From the NCBI GenBank assembly GCA_017302015.1, contig JAFLEE010000023.1, positions 1 to 61,461 of the forward strand: DNA of 61,461 bases. The letters are read 5' to 3'. Source of the DNA: Spirochaetota bacterium (GTDB lineage: Bacteria > Spirochaetota > UBA12135 > COTS27 > JAFLEE01). Of this stretch, positions 1 through 8,956 are shown piece after piece. Position numbers and translations under genes: made by a program. Within the stretch, counting starts at the first letter, position 1, and the number at the start of each line of letters is the position of its first letter. The notes beneath the pieces were generated by a model. The model was not told where the DNA came from. It worked only from the letters and a program-made list of their open reading frames with translations, and ran no database searches.

Positions 1-3000
1 CTCTCCTTCGCCCACGAGTTCAAGACTCTCACCACGGCCGACGCCCTGGAGCGGGAAAAGGGCGCGTGGTACTTCGGCAACGCCGCGGGGCCCGGCCGGC
101 GCTGGGGCAACGGCCTGAACGTGAAGAACGAAGTGCGCGCGCTTAATCAACCCTATACCGGGAAGGCCCAGGTGGGCACCCATTGCTTCCTCCCCGGTTG
201 CAACGGGGTGCGCGCCGGGAAGACCCAAGAAGTGCAAATCCACAACGGCCAACTCGCCGTGACCCTCGAGGTCGGCGGCCATTCGGGGCCCTTCGACATC
301 GAAGTCGTCACCGAGAAGGGCAGCGTCTCCCATCTCTTCGGGCGCTCCGGCCATGTGGAGCGCCAGACCATCGCCCTCACGCGCAATATGAAGAAGCGCT
401 TCATCGCCACCCTGGCCCCCTATGAAAAAACGGCCCAGGTGCGCGGCCGCGACCTCTTCATCGGCCAGGACGGCGAGGATCCCGCGGCGCCCTTCCAATT
501 GGAGTCGCCCGTGGCGGGGCCCAAGGGAGAACTCGCGCTCTCGATCCTGCGCGAAGGGAAGGGACTTCGGGCCGTCCTGTGGAAGCCGCGGGGGGATGGG
601 CGCTTCGAGCGGGAGGAACTCGCGACGGCGGGCGGCGCGATTCGCGCCAGGATCCCCGCTCCCTACGGCCTCCTCGGGGTCGCCGGATTTTTCCAGGGCC
701 AGTACCGTGAAGGCTGGGCCCTCTGCTTTCCCGAATCCCGCCTCGAGGCCACGGTGTCGTGCGCCGATTCCGGGGCGCCGAATCGGCCTATCGCCGTTTC
801 CGTAAAACTCGCCGACCGGGCCCTCGGCCGCGGCGTCGCCGGTTGGGGCATCCTGGAGGTGTTCGATAACCGGGTGCTTTCCAAAAGCCCGAAGGAGGGA
901 CTCGCCTCCGCCCTGGGCGATTCGCTGCGCGGCGCCAGCGCCACGCTCTCCGCCTGGCGCGATCTGACGGGGCTCGACGAAGAGCGCGATGAACTCCGCC
1001 GTGAGGACAAGCCCGCCTCGATGAAATTAGCGCCGAGCGCCGTAAGCCGCGCCATGGGCGGTGCGGCCGCCCTCGATTTCGCGGCGCCATCGCCCAAGCG
1101 GTTCATGCTCCAGGCCACCAAGGCGGGCGCCCCGCAACGCGCCCTCGTGGCCGCGGAGCCGGCCGCCGAGGAAGGCGCCCAGGAGGCGATCCGCGAGGGC
1201 GAGCGGAAGGTCCTCTGGTGCGGCCTCGTGAAGACCGCCCCCGACGGCACGGCGCAAGTCTCCGTCCCCCTGCCTCCCCAGACCGGCCGCTGCACCGTGC
1301 GCTTCGCCGCCGTGGATCGCTACGATTACGCGGAGGACCAGAAGGGGGTAGACGTAACGCGCCGCGATTTCCTCGAACTCTCCCTGCCCGCCTTCCTCAC
1401 TTCGGGGTCTCGCCTCTCGGGCCGGGCCCTGGTCTCCTGCGCCACCCCGGGGGCGGTGCTCACCGCCGCCGGCGACGGTCTGGAACGCCCCTGGACCCGC
1501 CCGGTGGCCCTCGGCGCCCAAGAGATCGAGATCGAACTCAGCGGCGACCGCCCTGGCCGCATCCTCTTCACCCTCTCCGATGGGAGCGGGAAGGTCCTCG
1601 ACAAGCGGGAATGGGAAATCCGAAATCCGGCGTCCTTCCCCATGACGGGTTCGGATCTGCGGCTCTCCACGGGCGCGCCGATCGCGGTCGACCGGGCCTC
1701 GGCCATCGCCGTCTACGCCAACCCCGCCGCCGCCATGGACCAGGTGGCGATGACCCTCCAGACCACGCTCCTTTCCTGGTTCGGCCATAGCGAGGCCCTC
1801 GCGGCCTCGGCGGCCGCCCGCGCCATCGTGCTGCGCGCCATGGACGAGAAACTCATCGGCAGCGGCGGCCTGCGCGATTCCCTTCGCCTCGATCTGGCGA
1901 AGTCGGTGAAGGACTTGGAGGAGGCGTTCTTCGATCCCGCCTCGGGCCTCCTGCGGCCCTACCCCGGCCTCCCGGTCAGCCGGCCGTTCACCGCGCTCTC
2001 CTTGCCCCACCTAAACCGCCTGGCGCGCCACCTGGCCGCCCTCCCCAAATCGGAGTTCGGCGACACGGCCGTCCGGGCGGATCGGATGATCCGATCGTGC
2101 ACGGCGGCCCTGGGGGATGGCGCGGCGGAGTTCCCCGCGCTCGACGGGGAATCCATCCCCGTTGAGATGAACGGCAAGGTCGTCTGGCGCGCCCCCACCG
2201 ATCCCGCCGTGGCGAAATGGTTCGTCCAGAAGGCCCTCCCGGCATTGGACCTGGACGGGGCCCGGGACGCCCGTGGCATGCAGGTGGATTGGATCCGACT
2301 CCAGGATACCTGGCGCTTCCTGCGCAGTTTCGAGCGCGTGGGGGCCGAGGCCTACCTCATCCCCAATGCCCGGGCCCTCTACCTCGCCCGGGATGGGCGC
2401 TTCGCGCCGCTCTTCAACCGCATCGCCCGGGGCCTCCTCCTCACCGGGGAACCCGGGCTCCTCCAGGGGCCGGCCCTCCTCGGCGGGGTCTACGCCTCTA
2501 GCGGCGCCCTCCTCCCCTTCCTGGAACTCCTCCTCGACCTCTCCCGCGACCACCAGATCGCCCCCACGGCGGAGATTCTCATCTCCCGCGGCAAGCGCAA
2601 AGAGCGCGCCGCGCTCAAGGACCGCTGCCTCCTCCTCGGCGGCGAGGGCGTCACCGCCATCGAGGCCCCCGCCTATGCGGTGGTGCGCATCGATGAACGC
2701 CGCGAGGTCGATCTGGAAGCCCGGGTGACGGAGAAGCCCTTCTTCCGGGTGCATCAAGATGCGGGCTCCCTCGCCGTGGGGCAGAAGGCCGCCATGAGCG
2801 TGGAACTCGATGCCTCCTGCGACCCCAATGAATACGTCGCCACCGTCGCCCTGCCGGCCACCCTGTCGCTCATCCAAAGCGACGACCTGCTTTCGGACTA
2901 CAAGGGAGAACTCCTCTACGGCCAGCGGCGCGCCGGTGGGCAGAAGACGCAGCTCCTCACCGTCCCGTTCCGGGGCTCGCGCCTTTTGTCGCTCACGGTC

Positions 3001-3105
3001 GAGGCGACGGCCCGAGGCGAGAGCGAAGGCCTCGTCTTCGTGCGCCACGTCACGGATTTCGCCCGCGCCGCCGCGATGCGCACGCCGATGGCGAGGGTGC
3101 GCTAG
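1..3105 (+). CDS. Alpha-2-macroglobulin-like protein, C-terminal part (5' end outside window)
   Basis: The reading frame is open from base 1, so the start lies upstream; the GTG at 121 is only the first start-like codon inside the window. Bacterial alpha-2-macroglobulins are very large envelope proteins thought to trap proteases. The segment around bases 1200-1330 (RKVLWCGLVKTAPDGT followed by VPLPPQTGRC) matches the A2M domain in which a 'delivers value / accelerated by design' strand pair precedes the thioester domain. A short 'GWGILEVFDNRVLSKSP' stretch resembles the segment before the bait region. The expected thioester motif (CxEQ) is replaced by AAMDQ near bases 1725-1745, so the reactive cysteine is absent. 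The end overlaps the convergent next gene by a few bases. Family assignment is by motif and general shape only; the cofactor-less form is seen directly. Confidence 0.6.
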   Translation, partial: LSFAHEFKTLTTADALEREKGAWYFGNAAGPGRRWGNGLNVKNEVRALNQPYTGKAQVGTHCFLPGCNGVRAGKTQEVQIHNGQLAVTLEVGGHSGPFDIEVVTEKGSVSHLFGRSGHVERQTIALTRNMKKRFIATLAPYEKTAQVRGRDLFIGQDGEDPAAPFQLESPVAGPKGELALSILREGKGLRAVLWKPRGDGRFEREELATAGGAIRARIPAPYGLLGVAGFFQGQYREGWALCFPESRLEATVSCADSGAPNRPIAVSVKLADRALGRGVAGWGILEVFDNRVLSKSPKEGLASALGDSLRGASATLSAWRDLTGLDEERDELRREDKPASMKLAPSAVSRAMGGAAALDFAAPSPKRFMLQATKAGAPQRALVAAEPAAEEGAQEAIREGERKVLWCGLVKTAPDGTAQVSVPLPPQTGRCTVRFAAVDRYDYAEDQKGVDVTRRDFLELSLPAFLTSGSRLSGRALVSCATPGAVLTAAGDGLERPWTRPVALGAQEIEIELSGDRPGRILFTLSDGSGKVLDKREWEIRNPASFPMTGSDLRLSTGAPIAVDRASAIAVYANPAAAMDQVAMTLQTTLLSWFGHSEALAASAAARAIVLRAMDEKLIGSGGLRDSLRLDLAKSVKDLEEAFFDPASGLLRPYPGLPVSRPFTALSLPHLNRLARHLAALPKSEFGDTAVRADRMIRSCTAALGDGAAEFPALDGESIPVEMNGKVVWRAPTDPAVAKWFVQKALPALDLDGARDARGMQVDWIRLQDTWRFLRSFERVGAEAYLIPNARALYLARDGRFAPLFNRIARGLLLTGEPGLLQGPALLGGVYASSGALLPFLELLLDLSRDHQIAPTAEILISRGKRKERAALKDRCLLLGGEGVTAIEAPAYAVVRIDERREVDLEARVTEKPFFRVHQDAGSLAVGQKAAMSVELDASCDPNEYVATVALPATLSLIQSDDLLSDYKGELLYGQRRAGGQKTQLLTVPFRGSRLLSLTVEATARGESEGLVFVRHVTDFARAAAMRTPMARVR

Positions 3106-3596
3106 GCCCCCGGCCGGTGCTCGCCGCTATAGTCGTATCGGATGCGGCGCTTGAGTTCGTGCATCATCTGGCGCTGTTCCTCATGGGACAGCGCCAGGAC
3201 GCGCTCGAGCGCCTTCTCCACGCTCTCCTCGGTCTTGCGCTCCACCGCGCTTAAGTCGACCACCGACAGGAGCGCCATGACGTTCTGGTGGAGGCGCTTC
3301 TTCTCCGCCTCGGAATACGCGATGACCCGCTCGAAGGCCTCGATGATGCGCCGGGCGTCGACCATCTCGTTGCGCACGTACTCGGCCACGGCCTCGTAGG
3401 CGGAGATGACCTTGTCGCGCTCGACCTGCTCGCGCCGCGCGAGTTCGGAGATGCGCTCCTGCATGTTGATGATGGCCTTGGCTTCGATCTTCTCGGTGCG
3501 CCCCATCTCGGTGACGTTCTCGTAGAGCTGCACCGTCGCCTCGAGTTCGGCGATCTTTTGCGTGAGGCGCGCGGCCTCGGCGGCATCCTTCGACAT
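3102..3596 (-). CDS. Predicted cytoplasmic coiled-coil protein, function unknown
   Basis: A 164-residue protein starting MSKDAAEAARL. I chose the ATG at 3596 because AAGGAG lies seven to eight bases upstream; the longer open frame that runs back into the larA-like gene is low-complexity antisense. The sequence is almost entirely charged and helical, with heptad-like repeats (LTQKIAELEATVQLYENV, later ERKTEESVEKALERVLAL). It has no signal peptide or membrane segment, so it is probably cytoplasmic. It follows the LarA-like gene by 17 bases in the same direction, so the two are probably co-transcribed. I do not recognise a family. Confidence 0.75.
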   Translation of the reverse strand: MSKDAAEAARLTQKIAELEATVQLYENVTEMGRTEKIEAKAIINMQERISELARREQVERDKVISAYEAVAEYVRNEMVDARRIIEAFERVIAYSEAEKKRLHQNVMALLSVVDLSAVERKTEESVEKALERVLALSHEEQRQMMHELKRRIRYDYSGEHRPGA

Positions 3597-3613
3597 GGGG
3601 GACTCCTTGGGTT

Positions 3614-4912
3614 TCACGCGATCGCTCCGCAATAGGGGCCCTCGGGAAAGACGGCCAGGCGCCCGCCCGCCGGCAGGAGGCGGCCCACGAGGTCGCCCAG
3701 GGCCCCGGACATCCGGGCGGCCTCCACCGCGTGCCCCGTCACCGGCAGGCCGGCGAGGACTTGCGCCGAAAGGCCGGGGGTGAGGAAATGGAGGTTGGCG
3801 AGGCCCACCCGCTCGAGACTGCGCCCGAGCATCTGGAATTGCCACTGGTCCTTGGTGAAGACGCCCGCACGGGCGATGTCGGAGAGGAAATCTCGCCACC
3901 GGTGCCCGTACTGGCCCAGGGTCCGGGTGAACTCGGACCCGCCGATGCCCTCGGCCACCCCGGCGAAGGCGATGAGGGTTCCCCCGGGCTTCACCGCGGG
4001 CAGACAACTCACCATCCCCTTCACGCATTGGTAGAAGGTGGCGTCGAGGGGATAGCCGCCGCAGGAGGTGACCACCACGTCCGCGCACTGGGCGACCTTC
4101 TTCAGGGTGCAGCCCGCGGCGAAGGCGCAGGCGGCCTCGTGGGCCTCTTCGAGCCCCCCCGAGAACGCGGCGACGACCCGTCGGTGGTCGTTCAAGACCA
4201 CGTTGACGCTGAAATCCACCCCGGCGATCTTGGCGACCGACAGGGCTTCATCGTGGAGCGGATTCCCCGCGAGAACGCCGTTGGTCGCCCTCGGATTGGC
4301 GAGAAAGGGATGTCCGTGGAAATTGCGCACCGTCTCGAGGGAGGCGAGCCCCGGGCAGACCGCCTTGCGCCCCCCGGAGAAGCCGGCCATGAAATGGGGC
4401 TCCACCAGGCCGGTGACGAGTTTGAAACCCGCGCGCAGATACCGGGCGTTTAGGCGCACCCGGGCGCCCGAGACGCTGGGCGTGGGGAGGGACTCGAGTT
4501 CGCCCTCCTCTTCCGCCCGGTGGTCGACGATGCGGAGGGTTCGGGCGAGTTCGGCCCCGAACATCTCCGCGTGCTCGGCGGGGGTGGAGGGCCGATGCAT
4601 GCCCGTGGCGACCAAAAGGGTGATCTCGCTCCGGTCGACCCCGCCCGCCTCCAATTCTCCGACGAGGGCGGGAAGGAAGGCGTAGTAGGGGATGGGACGG
4701 GTGATATCGCTGACGACGATGACCACTTCACCGGCGCGGCGGGCCTTCACCGCCTCGCGCAGAGGAGAGGCCCCCAAGGGATTGGCCAGGGACGCCGCCA
4801 CCAGGGCCTGGGCCTCTGCTTTGGGCTCAGGAAATCGGGAGGCGAAGACGTCCGCCTCATCATAGCCCGAGAGGGTGACGAGATCCCGGCCGCAGCGAAA
4901 GACATGTTCCAT
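3614..4912 (-). CDS. LarA-family nickel-pincer racemase/epimerase
   Basis: A 432-residue member of the lactate racemase (LarA, DUF2088) family. Characterised members use a nickel-pincer nucleotide cofactor to racemise or epimerise 2-hydroxy acids. The residues that hold the cofactor are in place: SDITRP at 68-73, His106 in GMHR, His173, Lys183 in GGRKAVCPG (the lysine that bonds the cofactor in Lactobacillus LarA, where it is Lys184), and His199 in NFHG (nickel ligand, His200 in that enzyme). Length and spacing also fit. No larB, larC or larE cofactor-synthesis gene is in the window, so the cofactor must come from elsewhere. The substrate is unknown; many LarA homologues act on hydroxy acids other than lactate. 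Confidence 0.9.
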   Translation of the reverse strand: MEHVFRCGRDLVTLSGYDEADVFASRFPEPKAEAQALVAASLANPLGASPLREAVKARRAGEVVIVVSDITRPIPYYAFLPALVGELEAGGVDRSEITLLVATGMHRPSTPAEHAEMFGAELARTLRIVDHRAEEEGELESLPTPSVSGARVRLNARYLRAGFKLVTGLVEPHFMAGFSGGRKAVCPGLASLETVRNFHGHPFLANPRATNGVLAGNPLHDEALSVAKIAGVDFSVNVVLNDHRRVVAAFSGGLEEAHEAACAFAAGCTLKKVAQCADVVVTSCGGYPLDATFYQCVKGMVSCLPAVKPGGTLIAFAGVAEGIGGSEFTRTLGQYGHRWRDFLSDIARAGVFTKDQWQFQMLGRSLERVGLANLHFLTPGLSAQVLAGLPVTGHAVEAARMSGALGDLVGRLLPAGGRLAVFPEGPYCGAIA

Positions 4913-5031
4913 GCGCTCTCATTTTAACCAGAATCGGGGAGGAGCGGAATCCCCCTTTTCACTTGAAAAAGTCGGATTTTACCGCACAAATTAAGGCGTC
5001 CCCGCCCCACCCGGCCCCCCGCGGCGGCTTA

Positions 5032-6006
5032 TTAAAGCGAGATGTAGACCCTTTTTCGGTGCAGCCATGCGCCCCACGCATAGAGGATCCCCAGGTAGAT
5101 CGCCCCCTGCACGACCGCGAGCCAAATGGGGCCCGCGGTATGCCACCAGGGCGCCGCGGGAACCAGGAAGGCCCCGAGCAGGAATAATTGGGAGATGTAG
5201 AGGACGAGGGGATTGGTCCCCCATACTCCGAGGAAAGCCAGGGCGCGCTCGCGCCGCCTGGCCACCGCATCCATCCCGGCGAAGACGAGGGCCGCGCTGG
5301 CGGTGACGATGAAGACGAAACTCACGCTCATGCGGTGCTTGCTCACGGGGAAGGGCCCGCAAAGGGCAAGACCGGCGGCGAGCATGGCGAGGGCCAAGAG
5401 GAGGTAGGCTCTCCGATTTTTCCCGTGGAATAGGTCGGAGTATACGGTGGCGAAAAGGAGCACGGAGGTCCAGGAAAGGCTCCCCTGGATCCCCGCGTGG
5501 GAGGACCGGACCACCGTCTCCAACCAGAACGCATCGAGAAGGGCCTGATAGCCGAAGACCAGGGCCAGGGCGACGCCGAGTCTCGCTAGCGTCGGCAAGT
5601 AGAGGGTCGGATAAGTCAGGAGGATGGAAACGCCGATGGCCTGGAGCACGCCCCAGGGAGCGAGGCCGGCCCCGAAGCCGTAGCTATGTTCGCCCACGGT
5701 GAAGAGGGCGCCGATGCCCACCAGGGCCATCGCCCGAGTCGCCACATGCTGGGTGGTCTTGCCCAACCCGTCCCGATTCCGGCGGCGCAGGACGGAGGCC
5801 CCGAACCCGATCCCCACCGCGAACAAAAATGCCGGTGCGATGAAATCGATGATCGTGAGGCCCAGATCGGGGGCGTGCTTGAGGAACGGGGGCACGGCCC
5901 GGATGTGCTCCATGTAATTGGCCAGGAGCATGAGGAGGATGGCCAGGCCGCGGAACTGGTCGAGGGCGACGAGCCGCTCCTTAGGGGTCGAATCGGTTGG
6001 GGTCAC
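5032..6006 (-). CDS. HGSNAT-like membrane acyltransferase (DUF5009/DUF1624 type)
   Basis: A polytopic membrane protein of 324 residues with about ten hydrophobic helices. It starts at a GTG preceded by AAGGAG. The N-terminus has the family signature LDQFRGLAILLMLLAN, and the C-terminal part has the usual GTNPLVLYISQLFLLG segment. Relatives of eukaryotic heparan-alpha-glucosaminide N-acetyltransferase move acetyl groups across a membrane onto sugars. In bacteria they are common near glycan-degradation genes, and their substrate is generally unknown. Here the neighbours (LarA-like gene, Omp85-like barrel) do not define a pathway. The family call is fairly secure; the reaction is inferred. Confidence 0.8.
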   Translation of the reverse strand: MTPTDSTPKERLVALDQFRGLAILLMLLANYMEHIRAVPPFLKHAPDLGLTIIDFIAPAFLFAVGIGFGASVLRRRNRDGLGKTTQHVATRAMALVGIGALFTVGEHSYGFGAGLAPWGVLQAIGVSILLTYPTLYLPTLARLGVALALVFGYQALLDAFWLETVVRSSHAGIQGSLSWTSVLLFATVYSDLFHGKNRRAYLLLALAMLAAGLALCGPFPVSKHRMSVSFVFIVTASAALVFAGMDAVARRRERALAFLGVWGTNPLVLYISQLFLLGAFLVPAAPWWHTAGPIWLAVVQGAIYLGILYAWGAWLHRKRVYISL

Positions 6007-6087
6007 CTGAAACTCCTTATGTTATAGCCGCCTCGCTGCGTGAAGTTATCTTTTTTTTCCACTGGCTTCCTTTTCCACGTGGGGAAG

Positions 6088-7332
6088 TCAGAAGCTGTGG
6101 CCGAGATCGAAATAGATGCCGATGGGGAAACCGGGATCCGCCGCGGCGGCTTCGGGGGCGTAGGCGAAATCCATGCGGATAAGCACGCTCTCGCCCCAGC
6201 GCAGCCGCCAGCCCAGGCCGGTCCCCCAATGCAGGCCCAAGCCTTCCCCATCGAGGTCGCTTCGGCTTTTCCAATCGGCCCAGGCGCGGCCCGCGTCCAG
6301 GAAGGCCGTAAACCCGGTCTCGAAGCGCTGGCCGAAGAGGGTGAAACGGGCCGGCATCACGCGGCATTCGATATTCCCGATGGACCGGATCCGGCCCTGG
6401 ATGCGCCCCTCGGGAACGCCGCGCACCCCGTCGGAACCGCCGAGCATCCACGTCGTTTCGAATCCGGTGGCCCGGGAAAGATCGTGGAGGGGCGGGTTCC
6501 CCAGGAGCAGGTCGGTCAGCTCGCGTAGGGCGAGCACCACGTATTTCTTCCAGATCGGCAGGAAGAGCCGAGCGTGGAGGCTCACGCCGACGAAGCCCCC
6601 TTGCCCGGGTAATCCCGCCCCCGGCACGCCGCGCAGGCCCAAACTCACCTGATGCCCCCGGGACGGCACCAGTTCGCTATCCCGGCAGTCGCGCTCGAAG
6701 CCGAGGAGCAGGACGGGATCGATGCGCGAACTGATGCCGCCCAAGAGGGCTTCCCTTGCGATATCCCGTTCGAGGAGGCTCCCGGGGTAGACCGTGGGCG
6801 CCAGGCGGCGTACCCCCAACCCGAATAGCAGGTTCCAAGTCGGCGCGAGCGCCCACCCGCCGCGGAAATAGGCGGAGAGTTCGCTGCGGAGATACTGGTT
6901 GACGCGGGTCCCGAGGAGCGGGTCAGTGAGGGGAGGCGCGCTGGCGTTCCCGAGGCCGTAATACCCCGCGTTGGCGGCCTGGGAGAACTTGAGTTCCCCG
7001 CCGTAGCGCAGGCGCCCGCCGGGGTGGCGCCCGTCGAAAAAAATGAAGTCTTCGTGGACCGGGAACTCCACCCCGCCGAGGGGCGCTCCCTTCACGCTCA
7101 AAGACCCCTGGATGCGCAAGGTCCAGAGATAGGGGAGCTCGGGCGGGCCGAGGCGGGTGACGATCCCGAGGACGCCGAATTGGAACCCGATATCGGAATT
7201 CCCCCCGAGGACCGGGAAGATCTTCCACTCGTACGGGTCGGGCTTGGCGGGCGGATCCACCGGCGCGGCCTGCGCCAAGCCCATCGCCCCCCACAGGAGC
7301 CCCCACGATGCCAGCCGACTAAGTTTGCCCAT
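6088..7332 (-). CDS. Omp85/BamA-type outer-membrane beta-barrel protein
   Basis: About 414 residues. I chose the ATG at 7332 because it opens a clear signal peptide (MGKLSRLASWGLLWGAMGLAQA); an in-frame ATG at 7398 would bury it and overlap the upstream gene. The mature part is rich in alternating beta strands and ends in an aromatic residue (GHSF), as outer-membrane barrels do. A GGSDGVRGVPEGRIQG segment resembles the conserved VRGY/F loop of the bacterial surface antigen (Omp85) domain. No POTRA domains are visible, so this is a barrel-only member of the family. It follows the thioredoxin-like gene by 14 bases, suggesting an rsmH-containing operon. Confidence 0.75.
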   Translation of the reverse strand: MGKLSRLASWGLLWGAMGLAQAAPVDPPAKPDPYEWKIFPVLGGNSDIGFQFGVLGIVTRLGPPELPYLWTLRIQGSLSVKGAPLGGVEFPVHEDFIFFDGRHPGGRLRYGGELKFSQAANAGYYGLGNASAPPLTDPLLGTRVNQYLRSELSAYFRGGWALAPTWNLLFGLGVRRLAPTVYPGSLLERDIAREALLGGISSRIDPVLLLGFERDCRDSELVPSRGHQVSLGLRGVPGAGLPGQGGFVGVSLHARLFLPIWKKYVVLALRELTDLLLGNPPLHDLSRATGFETTWMLGGSDGVRGVPEGRIQGRIRSIGNIECRVMPARFTLFGQRFETGFTAFLDAGRAWADWKSRSDLDGEGLGLHWGTGLGWRLRWGESVLIRMDFAYAPEAAAADPGFPIGIYFDLGHSF

Positions 7333-7346
7333 GGCGCGATCGCCGG

Positions 7347-7868
7347 CTAGGGAGCCGCCCTCCCGGGCGCCGGCCTCGGCTGACGGACCGATTCCCATAG
7401 TTTCTTAGCCCGCGCCGCGCTCGCCCCGTTCGTCTCCACGCCGACGAGGCGCCCCCCCGGGGCATAGGCCGCGACGAGGGTCGCCCCGGCGGGGAATCCC
7501 AGGGCCGTTCGCACCGAGCCGTCCTCGTCCACCAAGAGGAGCGGCGGGGGATCGTAGCGCTGGCGCATTTCGGCGAGGGCGACGCCCCGGAACCAACTCT
7601 GGGATAAATCTTGTAAAAAGGCATAATAGGGCCCGTCCTCCGGCCAGGCCAATGGGTCGAGGGCCCGATTCCAGGCTTTTTGCGCGTCTCCCTGGGCATA
7701 GGTGGGCGCGGTCACCACGAGCACGAGGCCCCGGGCCCTAAAATCAAGATCGGTATAGACCTTCCCCCGGCAATCGTTCACGGTAAAGGCCGGCAACCCG
7801 GGAGCATCGGGGAAGAGGAAACCGACGAGGGCCGCCAGCAATAGGAGGTGGGGCCGTGCGAAGGGCAT
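7347..7868 (-). CDS. Exported thioredoxin-fold protein without CXXC
   Basis: 173 residues with a hydrophobic N-terminal signal (MPFARPHLLLLAALVGFLF). The body reads like a redoxin domain: FTVNDCRGKVYTDLDF, a strand LVLVVTAPTY where a redox protein would carry its CXXC, a helix, then PPLLLVDEDGSVRTALGF. The CXXC pair is missing, so disulfide chemistry of the usual type is not expected; a binding or chaperone role is possible. Its ATG directly follows the stop of rsmH (TGAATG), which implies translational coupling. Family assignment is tentative. Confidence 0.65.
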   Translation of the reverse strand: MPFARPHLLLLAALVGFLFPDAPGLPAFTVNDCRGKVYTDLDFRARGLVLVVTAPTYAQGDAQKAWNRALDPLAWPEDGPYYAFLQDLSQSWFRGVALAEMRQRYDPPPLLLVDEDGSVRTALGFPAGATLVAAYAPGGRLVGVETNGASAARAKKLWESVRQPRPAPGRAAP

Positions 7869-8810
7869 TCAGGCCCCCGCTCGCCGCACCCAGCGCAATT
7901 TCGCCGACGACGCGCGGGGATTCTCGTGGCGTTCCTGCGGGCCGCAACGCAGCACCTCCGGGGAGATCTCGTCGTAGAGGCCGCCACGCAGGCCCGCTTC
8001 GAAGGACTTCTTCACCCGCCGATCCTCCCCGGAATGGAAGGAGAGGATCGCCGCGCGAGCCCCGGGGTTCAGGCAGAGCGGCAATTGGCGCAGGAACATT
8101 TCGAGGGCGGAGAACTCGTCATTGACCGCGATGCGGAGAGCCTGGAACACCCGGCGCACGGTGAGCTCGCTCTCGGGTCCTGAGAGCCGGGGCGAGGCGG
8201 ACCGAATGGCGAGGGCGAGGGCCTTCGTGGTAGGAAAATCGCCCCCCGCGAGGGCCCGGGCCAAATCACGGCTTCGGGGTTCATCGGCATGGTCGGCGAG
8301 GATCTCCTCAAGCGCCGCGGGCGTGGTGCGCCGCAGGAGGCCCTGGGCCGAGATTCCCCGGGTGGGATTCATGCGCATGTCGAGGGGGCCATCGAGTTTC
8401 ACGGAAAAACCCCGGGCGGGGTCGTCGATCTGCATGGAAGAGACGCCCAGGTCGGCAAGCAGGCAATCGGCGAGGGCCGGCACAGCCGAATCTGACGCCG
8501 CTCCGATGCGAAATGCCGCGAGGTAGCCCGTTAGCCCCGCGAAATTTCCGCTGTGGGCGGTAAATGTCTCCGGGGGATAGCCCGCTTCCCTAAGTCTCCG
8601 CTCGGTCTTCGGCAATTCGTGGGGATCGGCATCGAGTCCCAAGAGATGGCCGCCAGGCTGGATCCTGGCGAGGAGTTCCCGGGCGTGGCCCCCGTAACCG
8701 AGGGTGCAATCGACGACGAAGTCCCCCGGCCGCGGCTTCAGGGCGGCGAGGATCTCCTCCACCATGATCGGCCGATGGGTGCCCGCGGGGGTCTTGCCGG
8801 AGGCGAGCAC
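7869..8810 (-). CDS. rsmH: 16S rRNA (cytosine-1402-N4)-methyltransferase RsmH
   Basis: RsmH (MraW) uses SAM to methylate N4 of C1402 in the ribosomal P site. Hallmarks include the THRPIMVEEIL opening, the SAM motif DCTLGYGGHARELL, DCLLADLGVSSMQIDDPARG and the C-terminal NPRASSAKLRWVRR. The GTG at 8810 is the first ordinary start, but the frame is open upstream to 9011, and bases 8811-8909 encode RRPRYKGKNPRRFEDKYK plus a further stretch ending AETFAKV. I recall this as the conserved N-terminal extension of a subset of RsmH proteins. No ATG, GTG or TTG occurs there; ATT at 8927 and CTG at 8906 are the only candidates. The true protein is therefore probably longer than annotated here. The gene is not in a dcw cell-division cluster, its usual site. 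Confidence 0.93.
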   Translation of the reverse strand: MLASGKTPAGTHRPIMVEEILAALKPRPGDFVVDCTLGYGGHARELLARIQPGGHLLGLDADPHELPKTERRLREAGYPPETFTAHSGNFAGLTGYLAAFRIGAASDSAVPALADCLLADLGVSSMQIDDPARGFSVKLDGPLDMRMNPTRGISAQGLLRRTTPAALEEILADHADEPRSRDLARALAGGDFPTTKALALAIRSASPRLSGPESELTVRRVFQALRIAVNDEFSALEMFLRQLPLCLNPGARAAILSFHSGEDRRVKKSFEAGLRGGLYDEISPEVLRCGPQERHENPRASSAKLRWVRRAGA

Positions 8811-8956
8811 CTTGGCGAAGGTCTCGGCGTAGCGCGCGGGGTCTTTTTCCTTGTACTTATCCTCGAAACGCCGGGGGTTTTTCCCCTTATAGCGCGGCCG
8901 CCTCAGGTGGGGCCCGGGGGGGAGGAATCCTGGCGCGGCGGCGCCTTCGTCGGGGC

